From NCBI RefSeq assembly GCF_042684265.1, contig NZ_JBHULB010000005.1, forward strand, positions 124,001 to 188,000: 64,000 bases of DNA. The letters are read 5' to 3'. The translations under genes were made by a program, and so were the position numbers. Each line of letters opens with the position of its first letter. The first letter of the stretch is position 1. The stretch is from Croceitalea marina (GTDB lineage Bacteria > Bacteroidota > Bacteroidia > Flavobacteriales > Flavobacteriaceae). Below, one piece after another: positions 17,872 to 27,054 of this stretch. The notes beneath the pieces are model-generated. The model did no database searches. It was given only the letters and a program-made list of their open reading frames with translations, and was not told the origin of the DNA.

Positions 17872-18464
17872 GAATTTAGTTTGTTTAAAGCAAATTCATA
17901 TTCCTTTATTGAATTCGCATTGTACAATACTTCGTCTTTCTCTGGATAAACTAGTTTGATATCGGAATTAATTAAAAATTTTCTAGGGCATGAACTCTCC
18001 GCTGTTTTCATATATTCTTTAGCCAATTGTAAGCCCTTTGGTTCCCAAATTGTAATGAGCGGTTCTGGCAAGTTGCTCTTTTTGGTTGCATAAGCTGTAG
18101 CCACTTTATTGGTATCTCTTTCTGAAATCAACTTCTCAAGACTATATGCATTAAGTAATGGTAAATCGCAGGCAACAACCAGCCAAGCATTTTCTGAATG
18201 TTCTTTATGTGCACTTAAAATACCATTTAACGGACCCCTATATTCATTTCGGTCGACAATACAATTGAAATTGGACACCAATTCCTTATGTTGCTCTTCT
18301 CGTATACTTAAAAAGGTTTTATCACATAAACTTTCAAGTAAACTATACAAATATTCTCGCTGTGGTATACCATGATACTCAATAAGCCCCTTATCATTAC
18401 CCATTCTGGTACTTTTACCCCCAGAAAGTACTAAGCCGTTAAGAATTGCTATTTTAGTCTGCAT
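17868..18464 (-). CDS. mobA: Molybdenum cofactor guanylyltransferase
   Basis: I use the ATG at 18464 (MQTKIAILNGLVLSGGKSTRMG); a TTG at 18488 would add eight residues. The LSGGKSTRMGNDKG loop at the N-terminus and the VVACDLPLL metal-binding motif are those of MobA, which links GMP to molybdopterin. The protein is 198 residues, normal for the family. It lies 30 bases after moaA and overlaps moeB by 4 bases. The guanylylated cofactor is not the form expected for an IorB-type enzyme, so it may serve other molybdoenzymes encoded elsewhere. Confidence 0.9.
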   Translation of the reverse strand: MQTKIAILNGLVLSGGKSTRMGNDKGLIEYHGIPQREYLYSLLESLCDKTFLSIREEQHKELVSNFNCIVDRNEYRGPLNGILSAHKEHSENAWLVVACDLPLLNAYSLEKLISERDTNKVATAYATKKSNLPEPLITIWEPKGLQLAKEYMKTAESSCPRKFLINSDIKLVYPEKDEVLYNANSIKEYEFALNKLNS

Positions 18465-18494
18465 TGCTTTAAAACGTTTTAGTTTCAATTCATA

Positions 18495-19478
18495 TTAACC
18501 GCCAATAGAGGTCATAGAACTTGAGAAAACAGATTTATGCTCTTGTTGTGCTTCAAAGCCTGTCTTTGCTCTCGAATTGATTGCAGAAAGAATGGCCTCT
18601 TTTATTTTGTCACTGTTACCTTTATGTCGTAAAATATCCCTTAGATTGGCTTTCGGTTTTCCGTATAGACAGGTAATAATATCTCCCGTTGCCGTAAGAC
18701 GAAGTCTATTGCATGTTCCACAAAAGGTTCTACTAAATGACGGAATTAGACCGAAGGTGCTTTTATGACCCTCAATTTGATAATTGATAGATGTTGAAGT
18801 TATAGGAGACTTCAACTTAGTATACTTTGGAAATGCATTCGTAATATGGCCTAAAATGGTCTTATAGTCCCATTTAATGGTCTGAAAAGATTTGCTTCCG
18901 CCATTAAAAGGCATTTCTTCCAAAAATCGAACTGAAACGGGATAATGTTTCATTAATTCTAAGATTGGAATAATATCTTGTTCGTTCTGTCCTTCCAGAA
19001 CAATGAAATTTATACGAACATTAAACCCTTCAGAAATCAGTCGAATCAGATTTTCATGAACGGTATCGTATTGATCACGTCTGGTAATGCGTTCAAAGGT
19101 CGCTTTATCAATGGCATCAAGACTTACATTAACATCCTTAATACCCAGTTCTTTTAATTCTGTAATATAAGGGCCAATTAGCGTAGCATTGGTCGTCACC
19201 GAAATATCTTTGAGCCCGTCTAATTTTTTTAAATGTCGCAAAAGGAGCATCAGGTCTTTTCTTACAAAGGGTTCACCTCCGGTTATCCTAATTTTATCTA
19301 TACCCCGCCCCACTAAGATTGTGCTTAAGGTAACAAGTTCGTCTATAGTGAGTAATTTGTCATTCTTCACAAAATCGATTCCCTCTGAAGGCATGCAATA
19401 ATTACACCTAAGGTTACAGCGATCCGTTACGGCCAATCTCAAGTAATTAATATGTCTGTTGTGATTGTCTAAAAGCAT
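18495..19478 (-). CDS. moaA: GTP 3',8-cyclase (radical SAM)
   Basis: This 327-residue radical SAM enzyme starts molybdopterin synthesis from GTP. The N-terminal cluster motif is CNLRCNYC (Cys21, 25, 28); the C-terminal cluster uses Cys253, Cys256 and Cys270 (CGTCNRLRL ... ITC). ITGGEP (66-71) and the conserved terminal GlyGly (326-327), needed for activity in known MoaA, are present. It lies 9 bases downstream of moaD. MoaC, the enzyme that acts next, is not encoded in the window. Confidence 0.96.
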   Translation of the reverse strand: MLLDNHNRHINYLRLAVTDRCNLRCNYCMPSEGIDFVKNDKLLTIDELVTLSTILVGRGIDKIRITGGEPFVRKDLMLLLRHLKKLDGLKDISVTTNATLIGPYITELKELGIKDVNVSLDAIDKATFERITRRDQYDTVHENLIRLISEGFNVRINFIVLEGQNEQDIIPILELMKHYPVSVRFLEEMPFNGGSKSFQTIKWDYKTILGHITNAFPKYTKLKSPITSTSINYQIEGHKSTFGLIPSFSRTFCGTCNRLRLTATGDIITCLYGKPKANLRDILRHKGNSDKIKEAILSAINSRAKTGFEAQQEHKSVFSSSMTSIGG

Positions 19479-19487
19479 GTCTAAATT

Positions 19488-19742
19488 TTAGCCGCCACTC
19501 ACCGGTGGAATCAATGCAATTTCGTCATAAGAATTGATTTGTTCATCATCTTGGGCATAGGAGTTATTCACCGCTATGGCTAAAGAAGATAGCTTACCTA
19601 ATTCTGGATACGATTTATTTAAAAAACTGCGTAATTCCCTTACCGTTTTTGGTATGCTTCTGCCAGTTACGCTTGCAGTAGGTATAGAAAGTGAAGGGCT
19701 ACCAACGATATCTTTGGTAACCCCGAATAATAAAATTGTCAT
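19488..19742 (-). CDS. moaD: Molybdopterin synthase small subunit
   Basis: This 84-residue ubiquitin-like sulfur carrier ends in PPVSGG; the terminal GlyGly is adenylylated by MoeB and converted to a thiocarboxylate. The beta-grasp pattern (MTILLFGVTKDIVG, a central helix region, EIALIPPVSGG) is clear. It begins 5 bases after the stop of the large hydroxylase subunit gene and 9 bases before moaA. Its partner MoaE, which carries the catalytic site of molybdopterin synthase, is missing from this window and must be encoded elsewhere if the pathway is complete. Confidence 0.92.
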   Translation of the reverse strand: MTILLFGVTKDIVGSPSLSIPTASVTGRSIPKTVRELRSFLNKSYPELGKLSSLAIAVNNSYAQDDEQINSYDEIALIPPVSGG

Positions 19743-19747
19743 TATTG

Positions 19748-21976
19748 TTATCCTAAGATTTCTTTTTCAGGAACTTTTAAAAGTTCGGGTGTCTTACTAA
19801 ATGGTTGCTGATATAATCTATTGCCGGTCGCAGCTTTAAATGCATTGGCTATTGCCCCGCCTATCGGCGGTAGCGTCGGTTCTCCTAACCCCGTAGGTGA
19901 TAGCTCATTTTGAATTAGATGGGTTTCTATTTCGGGCGCTTCTCTCATTCGTATTAGACGGTATCTGTCAAAATTATTTGCCACGGGCACACCATTTTCA
20001 AATATAAAATCACCGTACATAGAATGCCCTATTCCGTCTAAAATACCTCCTTCAATCTGATTAATTGCCCCCAAAGGATTTACAACTATTCCACAATCTA
20101 CCACACAGGTTATTTTTTTGACAACAGCATTTCCATTTTCAATTTCTACATCGGCAACTTGAGCAACATGGGTATTATGACAATAATAGTTTACAAAACC
20201 TTGATATACACCTTCTAGCTTTTTGCCCCATCCTGATTTTTTAACTGCCATTTTAATACAGTTTTGCATTCGCTCAGGGTCGTATTGAATACGTTCATCA
20301 TCGGTTCCTTTAACTTTTTCAAGAAGGTCCATACGAAGTTGTATTTTGTCTACCTCCATCAATTCGGCTAACTCGTCAAAAAAGCTTTGCTCGGCGTATG
20401 CAAGAAAATTGGTATATGGTGCTCGCCATGCCCCAGTGGTTATATTACTGTCATAACTAGCCACATCAACTTGATAATTTTCTATGGCCCCGGCCGGGAA
20501 GAAATTAGGGATTAACCCGTACATATTATCATTAATGGCAGCCTCTTTAAGATGATACCCTGTGAGCTCACCATCTTTAATCGCAGCTTTGATTCTGTAT
20601 TTTATGGCAGGCCTATATACACCAGTATTCATGTCATCTTCGCGTGAAGAAACCATCTTTACCGGTTTTCTGATGGCATTTGAAATTTCAGCTGCTTCAT
20701 AAACAAAATCACCATAAAGTCTTCTGCCAAATCCACCCCCCATCCGTGTCATTTCTAAATGAATATCCTCTACATTTCTTCCGAGCATATCGGCAACGGT
20801 TTCTGCAGCTGCTGCAGGAGTTTGCACCGGACCGACCAGATTAATCTTGTCATCGGTTACATCTGCAAAGAAATTCATTGGTTCTAGACAGTTATGAGGT
20901 AGAAATGGCGATTCATAAGTGCGCTCCAAAACAGTATCGGCTTCTGCAAAAGCCTTTTTAACATTGCCATCTGAACGTAGGGTATTAAAGTTGTTTCCAT
21001 CTAAAATACTCATGAGCTCTTGGTCGTGCTGTGCTGTGCTTTCTGGGTTATTATCTTCCCAAACTACTTTTAAAGCTTTTTTGGCCTGCATCGCTTGCCA
21101 TGTGGTCTCTGCTATAACAACTACTTTATCACTGTCCGACAGTCTAACGGACCAGTTTTGGTTGTCACCATTTAAATGAACCCGGGCTTTTTCGCCAATG
21201 GTTATAATATCGATTACGCCAGGCATATTCTTAGTCTCTGTATCATCATAGGAAACCAACTTTTGACCAAAAGCCGGTGGTCTTGCCACACAGGCATAAA
21301 CCATGCCCTCGGCTTTGTAGTCCAATCCAAATAAAGGCTTGCCTGTTGCTATTTTAGTAATATCCACATTGCCTGCATCCTTACCTATAATTTTGTAATC
21401 TTTAGGTTCTTTAAGTTTTACATTTTCTGGAACCTCTAGGGTAGCCGCTTCATTCACAACATCACCGTAGCCTAAAGTTTCTCCTGCCGCATTGCTAATA
21501 ACGCCTTCACTTGCAGTGCATTCAGATGCATCAACACCCCAACGAGTAGCAGCGGCGTTAATCAACATCTGTTTTGCAGTTGCTCCGGTTTGCCGTAGGG
21601 CGTCCCAGCCAAAACGGATGGACTGGCTACCACCGGCAACCTGTCTGACATAATTTTTGGTATCAAGTACACCCTGGGCTACATGCACATTTTTCCAAGC
21701 GACATCAAGCTCCTCGGCAATAATCATGGGCATGGAAGTTTTTACGCCTTGCCCAATTTCAGGGTTAGGTGAAAATATAGTTACCGCTCCATTTGAAGCA
21801 ATCTTGATAAAAGCGTTAAAATCATTGTAGTTTAACTGAGATAAATCTATTGGTGGGGCTACTTTTGGTTTACAGGATTGAAACAAATTAAACCCGATTA
21901 GCATTCCCCCACCTGCGAGGGTCGAAGTTCGCATAAATGCCCTTCTGCTAAAAGTTGTTTTTGAAGTTTTTGACAT
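19748..21976 (-). CDS. Tat-exported molybdenum hydroxylase large subunit (IorB-like)
   Basis: A 742-residue protein of the xanthine-oxidase/aldehyde-oxidase family, IorB branch. It starts with a twin-arginine signal (SRRAFMRTSTLAGGG), as in isoquinoline 1-oxidoreductase beta and periplasmic aldehyde oxidases. Cofactor-binding motifs include GQGVKTSMPMI near residue 75, RMGGGFGRR in the middle and GLGEPTLPPIGGA near the end, with the catalytic Glu in the GE pair. It should bind molybdopterin cytosine dinucleotide and hydroxylate an aldehyde or N-heterocycle in the periplasm, passing electrons to the small subunit. It lies 22 bases after the [2Fe-2S] subunit. No FAD subunit and no cytochrome c partner are nearby. 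Substrate unknown. Confidence 0.93.
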   Translation of the reverse strand: MSKTSKTTFSRRAFMRTSTLAGGGMLIGFNLFQSCKPKVAPPIDLSQLNYNDFNAFIKIASNGAVTIFSPNPEIGQGVKTSMPMIIAEELDVAWKNVHVAQGVLDTKNYVRQVAGGSQSIRFGWDALRQTGATAKQMLINAAATRWGVDASECTASEGVISNAAGETLGYGDVVNEAATLEVPENVKLKEPKDYKIIGKDAGNVDITKIATGKPLFGLDYKAEGMVYACVARPPAFGQKLVSYDDTETKNMPGVIDIITIGEKARVHLNGDNQNWSVRLSDSDKVVVIAETTWQAMQAKKALKVVWEDNNPESTAQHDQELMSILDGNNFNTLRSDGNVKKAFAEADTVLERTYESPFLPHNCLEPMNFFADVTDDKINLVGPVQTPAAAAETVADMLGRNVEDIHLEMTRMGGGFGRRLYGDFVYEAAEISNAIRKPVKMVSSREDDMNTGVYRPAIKYRIKAAIKDGELTGYHLKEAAINDNMYGLIPNFFPAGAIENYQVDVASYDSNITTGAWRAPYTNFLAYAEQSFFDELAELMEVDKIQLRMDLLEKVKGTDDERIQYDPERMQNCIKMAVKKSGWGKKLEGVYQGFVNYYCHNTHVAQVADVEIENGNAVVKKITCVVDCGIVVNPLGAINQIEGGILDGIGHSMYGDFIFENGVPVANNFDRYRLIRMREAPEIETHLIQNELSPTGLGEPTLPPIGGAIANAFKAATGNRLYQQPFSKTPELLKVPEKEILG

Positions 21977-21998
21977 GATGTTTTTTTGAAAAGGTTAG

Positions 21999-22460
21999 TT
22001 AGGACATTTTTTCAGCGGCGATCGCAACCGCTTTTCGTATTCTCGTATATGATGCACATCTGCAAATGTTGCCATGCATAGCATTCTTGATTTCCTCTTC
22101 AGTAGGATTACTGTTGTTTTCTAAAAATGCAGAAGCGGTCATAATCTGACCAGCTTGACAATATCCACACTGCGGAACATCAACTTCTTTCCAAGCTTCC
22201 TGCACGGGATGGCCACCATCTTTTGATAAACCTTCTATAGTGGTAATAGCTTTTCCTTCTACCTGTTCTAGCTTGGTAGAGCAGCTACGTAGCGGATTAC
22301 CATCAACATGAATGGTACAAGCGCCACACTGGCCTATTCCACAGCCATATTTGGTACCTACAAGATTAAGATGGTCTCTTAAGACCCATAAAACGGGGGT
22401 GTCAGAAGCCACATCTACCGTTTTTGATTCACCGTTAACTTTGAGTTGATACGTTGGCAT
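21999..22460 (-). CDS. [2Fe-2S] small subunit of molybdenum hydroxylase (IorA-like)
   Basis: This 153-residue protein carries two [2Fe-2S] clusters: a plant-ferredoxin type with Cys40, 45, 48 and 60 (CGIGQCGAC...C) and a helical type with Cys98, 101, 133 and 135 (CGYC ... CRC). It transfers electrons from the molybdenum site of the large subunit. It has no signal peptide of its own, so it would be carried across the membrane bound to the Tat-targeted partner. It is the first gene of the operon; about 180 bases of non-coding DNA separate it from a divergent lipoprotein gene and must hold the operon promoter. Confidence 0.95.
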   Translation of the reverse strand: MPTYQLKVNGESKTVDVASDTPVLWVLRDHLNLVGTKYGCGIGQCGACTIHVDGNPLRSCSTKLEQVEGKAITTIEGLSKDGGHPVQEAWKEVDVPQCGYCQAGQIMTASAFLENNSNPTEEEIKNAMHGNICRCASYTRIRKAVAIAAEKMS

Positions 22461-22640
22461 AGGTATTGTTGTATTAAGTGATTATTGGTATGATGTTCAA
22501 GTTACCAAATTTTATAGGTAAGTTAAGTTTTTTAACAAATCAGCTTTTGATTTAACTTTTCATTAAAACTAATATGCAATTTTCAAATAATTTAAACTGC
22601 AAATGTTCGTTAAGCAGAAAGGAACCTTAAAATTTTGAAA

Positions 22641-23729
22641 ATGAAAAGTTATTTCAGTTACGCTATTCTTGTTTTTAGCCTCTTATTATTTATTTCATGT
22701 GGAAACGCCGATGACGACGTCAATTTTGACTTAAATCAGGGCGAACTCGGAGAAGGCAAAGAACCTGATGATTGTCTTAATTTTGGGGAGAATGAGTTGC
22801 TGCTTTCTATTCAAGATCAATTTACCACTCTGCCAGGAAAGGTTTCTATTTTATTTAAGGTAAGCGATAATTTGGGCAATCCGGTTTCTGGTTTAACCGC
22901 AAATCAATTCACTATTTATGAGCAAGGCAGAAATGATGACTGTTTCAATACCATTTCTTCTTCTGAATCTTTTGCCCGCATATCACCAAACTCGCAAGTC
23001 TTCAACAACAACACCTTACTTGTTCTAGATTTAAGTAATTCAGTATTGCAGAGTAGTTTAGAAGAATTGAAGACAGCATCTACAAGTTTTGTGAACAATG
23101 TAATGCCATCCCCAGAATCCAGTTCCTTTAAAATGGCTATTTATTGGTTTGATGGTGAAGATGAATTGCACCTATTAAATGAATTGACATCGTCTACAAC
23201 AGAGTTAACAGATGCCATTGCGGGCATTGATGAAAATATCAGCAATGACCCGTCTACAGATTTATATGGTGCTGTAATTAAATCTACAGCTATAGCGGAG
23301 GAACTTTTGCAGAACAGTACCCAAAATTCTTCTATCGGTGCGGCCTCGGTAGTTCTTTTTACCGACGGTACGGATCAAGCATCACGTTTCACGGAGCAGA
23401 GCGCTTTGAATGCAGTTGATAACGCCAATAGAAATATATCATTTTTTACAATCGGATTAGGTGCGGAAATTGATTCGGAAGTCCTTGATGCCATTGGAAA
23501 GACAGCTAGTGTAGTCGCAAGTAACGCGGCAGAACTAGAAACAACCTTCAACCAAATATCTGCCAGGGTTTCTGAACAGGCCAATAGTTTTTACCTGTTT
23601 GAATATTGTACCCCAAAACGAGATGGTAGTGGTGAAAACAACTTGGTTATTCAACTTACCAATGGCTCTTTGCAAGGGGCGGTACAGACCAAGTTCAATG
23701 CAAATGGGTTTACCGGTGGATGTGAATAA
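22641..23729 (+). CDS. von Willebrand factor A domain lipoprotein
   Basis: I choose the ATG at 22641 rather than the in-frame TTG at 22635. A lipoprotein signal ends at ISC (Cys20). After an Asp-rich linker and a beta domain, a VWA domain contains the MIDAS pattern LVLDLSNSV (DxSxS), a DLYGAV segment and VVLFTDGTDQ, so metal-dependent protein or ligand binding is likely. The C-terminal 60 residues include two Cys (EYCTP, GGCE) that may pair. It would face the periplasm or the cell surface. It is divergent from the hydroxylase operon and apparently monocistronic. The binding partner is unknown. Confidence 0.87.
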   Translation: MKSYFSYAILVFSLLLFISCGNADDDVNFDLNQGELGEGKEPDDCLNFGENELLLSIQDQFTTLPGKVSILFKVSDNLGNPVSGLTANQFTIYEQGRNDDCFNTISSSESFARISPNSQVFNNNTLLVLDLSNSVLQSSLEELKTASTSFVNNVMPSPESSSFKMAIYWFDGEDELHLLNELTSSTTELTDAIAGIDENISNDPSTDLYGAVIKSTAIAEELLQNSTQNSSIGAASVVLFTDGTDQASRFTEQSALNAVDNANRNISFFTIGLGAEIDSEVLDAIGKTASVVASNAAELETTFNQISARVSEQANSFYLFEYCTPKRDGSGENNLVIQLTNGSLQGAVQTKFNANGFTGGCE

Positions 23730-23787
23730 AGTCTAGTTGAGACAAACCAGTTTTAGTATCTTGCAGGCTCATTAAAATCACAATTGA

Positions 23788-24746
23788 ATGGCTCGCAAAG
23801 GTACTATCAGCGTTATCATTTTTTTATTGCTTGTTTACTGCCAACATTTTATATCACGGCCCAAGAGCATCATGCACTTGAAGGAAGGTGGGATTTGGAA
23901 GTGGAGTTCGAAGGTAAAACCCAACCTTCATGGTTAGAAGTACGTCATTCAGGCCATGCGACCTATGTAGGTCAGTTTGTATTTGCTTTTGGTAGCGCAA
24001 GACCTATATCTGAGGTCATGATAGAAGACAATAACTTCAGCTTTTCAATACCTAGACAGTGGGAACCCAAAGGAGAAGATATGAAGTTTAAGGGGACAAT
24101 AGAAAACGATGTATTACAAGGAACAATGATTTACACCGATGGTTCTACCGTGAAATGGACCGGAACAAGAGCTCCAGAACTTAGTCATTTAGTAAACCCT
24201 ATCGAAACAACGCCTTATCAGCTCTTTAATAAAAATAATTTGAACGGATGGCATGTAGATAGATATACCAACCAGTGGTTGGTCGAAGATGGTATTTTGA
24301 GAAGCCCTATGTCTGGAGCAAACCTTATAAGTGATAAAAAGTTTAAGGACTTCAAATTAGTTGTAGAATTTCGAATTCCCGAAGGAAGTAATAGTGGAAT
24401 TTTTTTAAGAGGTCGCTATGAAGTTCAGATAGCCGATAATTATGGTCTACCGGTCTCAGATATTTACTTTGGTGGGGTCTATGGTTTTTTAGAGCCAAAT
24501 GAAAATGCTGCAAAACCAGCTGGAGAGTGGCAGAAATATGAAATTACGCTTATTGGTAGAAGAGTAACTATTATGGCCAATGGAAAAACAATCATCAATG
24601 ATCAAAATATTCCTGGTATTACAGGTGGCGCATTGGATAGCAAAGAAGGTGAATCAGGGCCGGTTATGCTTCAAGGTGACCATGGCCCTGTGGAGTTCAA
24701 ACAAATTACTATCAGCTCCATATCAGGTTCATCGTCTGAAAACTAA
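23788..24746 (+). CDS. Secreted DUF1080 (3-keto-disaccharide hydrolase-like) protein; signal peptide and body in different frames
   Basis: The body (frame open from a TTG at 23784) holds a beta-rich domain (GRWDLEVEF ... GTRAPEL) and a C-terminal DUF1080 domain beginning YQLFNKNNLNGWHVD, a LamG-like fold linked to 3-keto-glycoside cleavage. The only ATG, at 23788, is in the +1 frame and encodes MARKGTISVII, an ideal signal-peptide start. The frames join at a run of seven T (23819-23825); the zero-frame bases T TTT TTA form a classic -1 slippery heptamer, and slipping there yields a complete signal peptide ending FYITAQ. Either one T has been lost or frameshifting occurs. If neither holds, translation from the TTG gives a poorer leader. 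Confidence 0.75.
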
Positions 24747-24747
24747 A

Positions 24748-25347
24748 CTAATTCAATTTCTTTAATTTAATATTTTCCCAGCGCACTTTAATTCCGCCAC
24801 CATCGTGAATTTGTAGGGCAATAGCACCTTTTCCATTACCTATCTTTTCATCCACCAGATTTACCATTTCTACTCCGTTTAAATAGGTGATAATTGTAGA
24901 GCCTTTGGCAACGATGCGCATAGTGTTCCACTCGTTCATTTTTAAAAATGCTTCTTTTTCGGCTTTAGGTTTTATGAGCCAACCTCGCCCGTATGATTCA
25001 TAAATTCCACCAGTATGCTTTCCTTGAGGTGCTACCTCAGCTTGCCAACCTGTAACTTTGGTACCTTCAAAAGTAGACCTTATAAAGACACCGCTATTGC
25101 CATCAGCTTCTTGTTTGAAATCTAGGGTCAATTCAAAATCATCATATGTTTCCTTTGTTGATAGATAGCCATAAGCTTGGTCAGGTCCGCTTTCGCATAT
25201 AAGATGACCGTCGGAGACATACCATTTTTCGGTACCATGTACAATCCAACCATCCAAGTTTTCTCCATTGAATAGCGAAAGCGTTTTTTCTTGCCCAAGT
25301 GAAAAATTAGATATAAAAATTATGCTGATAAATAACAGATTTTTCAT
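24748..25347 (-). CDS. Secreted DUF1080 (3-keto-disaccharide hydrolase-like) protein
   Basis: This 199-residue single-domain protein has a signal peptide (MKNLLFISIIFISNFSLGQ) followed directly by the DUF1080 signature LSLFNGENLDGWIVHG. Further family features are YLSTKETYDDFELTLDFK, NSGVFIRS and a conserved C-terminal IALQIHDGGGIKVRW. The fold is LamG/concanavalin-like, and characterised relatives cleave 3-keto-glycosides made by exported Gfo/Idh oxidoreductases, which is suggestive given the gene at 7742. It converges on the preceding DUF1080 gene with one base between the stops. The two share the fold but differ in architecture, so they are not a simple duplication. Confidence 0.88.
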   Translation of the reverse strand: MKNLLFISIIFISNFSLGQEKTLSLFNGENLDGWIVHGTEKWYVSDGHLICESGPDQAYGYLSTKETYDDFELTLDFKQEADGNSGVFIRSTFEGTKVTGWQAEVAPQGKHTGGIYESYGRGWLIKPKAEKEAFLKMNEWNTMRIVAKGSTIITYLNGVEMVNLVDEKIGNGKGAIALQIHDGGGIKVRWENIKLKKLN

Positions 25348-25452
25348 GTAAATAGTTGATAGTGAATTTTTTCTAAAAATTGCTTAAAATAATTTTTTAA
25401 TAGTAATCTTTTTCTTACATATTTAGTATCTTAGGGTTATAAACTTAAGCCT

Positions 25453-25602
25453 ATGCCTGAAATTACTACAAATTCTTTTTTGCAAGTTGGCCCTAAAAAA
25501 CGTAAGTAAAACATAGATAGATGGTTTGTGTTATCTATTATTTTTATGGCATTGGGCCTAATACTAGCTTTTTTAGCATTGCTTTTACCTAATAAATTTT
25601 AA
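25453..25602 (+). pseudogene. Small membrane protein ORF with an in-frame TAA at codon 19
   Basis: ATG 25453 opens MPEITTNSFLQVGPKKRK, then TAA at 25507-25509, and the same frame continues NIDRWFVLSIIFMALG and a hydrophobic helix to LLLPNKF and TAA at 25600. Ignoring the internal stop gives a 49-residue protein with a basic cytosolic segment and one C-terminal transmembrane helix, a sensible small membrane protein. Its end overlaps the convergent M14 peptidase stop. The join of a KKRK segment to a tryptophan-capped helix suggests a single original frame. No family is recognised, and chance cannot be excluded for so short an ORF. Confidence 0.45.
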
Positions 25603-27053
25603 TTTCTATAAATCAAGGCGTTTCCAAACTTCTGTTTGTCACTGGCAATACTTAAATCCAAAAGAAAACCATTGATTATAGCATACTTTATTTTACTGTC
25701 TTTCTCTAAAAAGAATGTTGGCTCTTTTCCCGGAGAAAGGTTAAAATCAGGTAATTTAAAATTCTCCCCAACCAAATGAACTGGCTTTTTTACTGCGAAA
25801 CCGTTTTTGGGTAAATGCGTCTTTACGAATGCTACCCCTGATTTATGAAGATTTTTTGTGTCTAGTTCCGTTCCATTTTTATCATCTGTGACTTTTGGAG
25901 CTACAATGGTATAGCCGGTAGCATCGAAAGTTTCATAACCATAATAGGTTGATAGATCACCTTGGTCTACAATTGTGCTTTTGTAATAAAAAGTATTGTG
26001 GTCTGCAAAATCTATTTCTTGCCTGTTAATACCTAAATCGAGAATGTATGGTTTGCCTGAAATCTTATATGTTACATTTTCAATTTTCAAATCAAATAGC
26101 TTTCTGTCATTCTTTGGTATTTTTTCATAATCCTCAATTGGAATATCTACATAACTTCCTTTGGCTATCGTGTACAGTGCCGACAGAATCGATACGTAAT
26201 TTAATTTTCGTATTTCTTGCTTTTCAATATCATTTGTATATCCGCCAGATTCTATAAGAATTAAGCTTGTACCCCATTTAGCAATATTGTCACCAAAAGC
26301 CCTGGGCTCAAAATCATCATTATAACGCCCCACCTGACCCGGTGCATAATTTTGAATAATCTCATTCATGAAAACGATAACTTTCATGGCGTTGGCCCGT
26401 ACATCATTTATATCTTTTTCATAATTGTAAGCGGTAGCCAAATAGGATATGGATGCCGGCTTTTCGGTACGCTCAGCATTGTAATAGGTACTTTGATCGT
26501 GTAAATTGAAGCCAAATGCAGCATCTAAACTATCACGAACTCTTTTCAATGCTCTGCTCTCTGGTGATTGCAAACGTAAGGCATCTCTATTAATATCTAC
26601 TCCCAAAGCGTTTCGTCTTTGAAATACTTCAGCCCCATCAGGATTCAACATAGGCAGAAAATGCAGGGTAAGATTGTTGAGAATTTCCCTCTTCTCCTTT
26701 TTCAAATCCCCACTTTTGAAAAAATTCAAAAGATCAAAAATTGCTTGGGTTGCTGTAGGTTCATTACCATGCATTTGAGACCAAAGAAAAATATTAGTCG
26801 CGCCTGAGCCTAGCGATATTAGATTTAAATCACGCCCTTCTATTGATTCACCTACCTTTTGAATCTTGAACTTAGAGTTCGTTCTAAATTTATCGATTAG
26901 GGGTTGTAATTCGGCGTGCTTGATTCTTCGATCATTTAAGCTTGTTTCCTTATAGTTATCATAGGATTCGTAAACAGCTTCAGTAATATTCTGCCCCGTT
27001 AGTGTCGAAATGCTTAAAATTATAGCACTTAAAAGAAGAAGGTTTTTGTTCAT
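25599..27053 (-). CDS. Secreted M14 family zinc carboxypeptidase
   Basis: A 484-residue protein with a signal peptide (to about residue 20). Zinc ligands are His95 and Glu98 in SQMHGNEPT and His185 in FNLHDQ; the substrate-binding Arg is Arg156 in GVDINRDAL, and the catalytic Glu is Glu268 in LILIESGGY. A beta-rich C-terminal region of about 150 residues follows the catalytic domain. M14 enzymes of this type remove C-terminal residues from peptides, including peptidoglycan stem peptides. It lies one base after an N-acetylmuramoyl-L-alanine amidase gene, itself coupled to a 3D-domain gene, which supports a role in cell-wall fragments (inference). Confidence 0.9.
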   Translation of the reverse strand: MNKNLLLLSAIILSISTLTGQNITEAVYESYDNYKETSLNDRRIKHAELQPLIDKFRTNSKFKIQKVGESIEGRDLNLISLGSGATNIFLWSQMHGNEPTATQAIFDLLNFFKSGDLKKEKREILNNLTLHFLPMLNPDGAEVFQRRNALGVDINRDALRLQSPESRALKRVRDSLDAAFGFNLHDQSTYYNAERTEKPASISYLATAYNYEKDINDVRANAMKVIVFMNEIIQNYAPGQVGRYNDDFEPRAFGDNIAKWGTSLILIESGGYTNDIEKQEIRKLNYVSILSALYTIAKGSYVDIPIEDYEKIPKNDRKLFDLKIENVTYKISGKPYILDLGINRQEIDFADHNTFYYKSTIVDQGDLSTYYGYETFDATGYTIVAPKVTDDKNGTELDTKNLHKSGVAFVKTHLPKNGFAVKKPVHLVGENFKLPDFNLSPGKEPTFFLEKDSKIKYAIINGFLLDLSIASDKQKFGNALIYRN

Positions 27054-27054
27054 T

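Noticed and set aside
19748..22460. A cytosolic xanthine dehydrogenase (XdhAB)
   Set aside because: There is no FAD domain, the large subunit has a twin-arginine signal, and the two-subunit order matches the IorA/IorB type.
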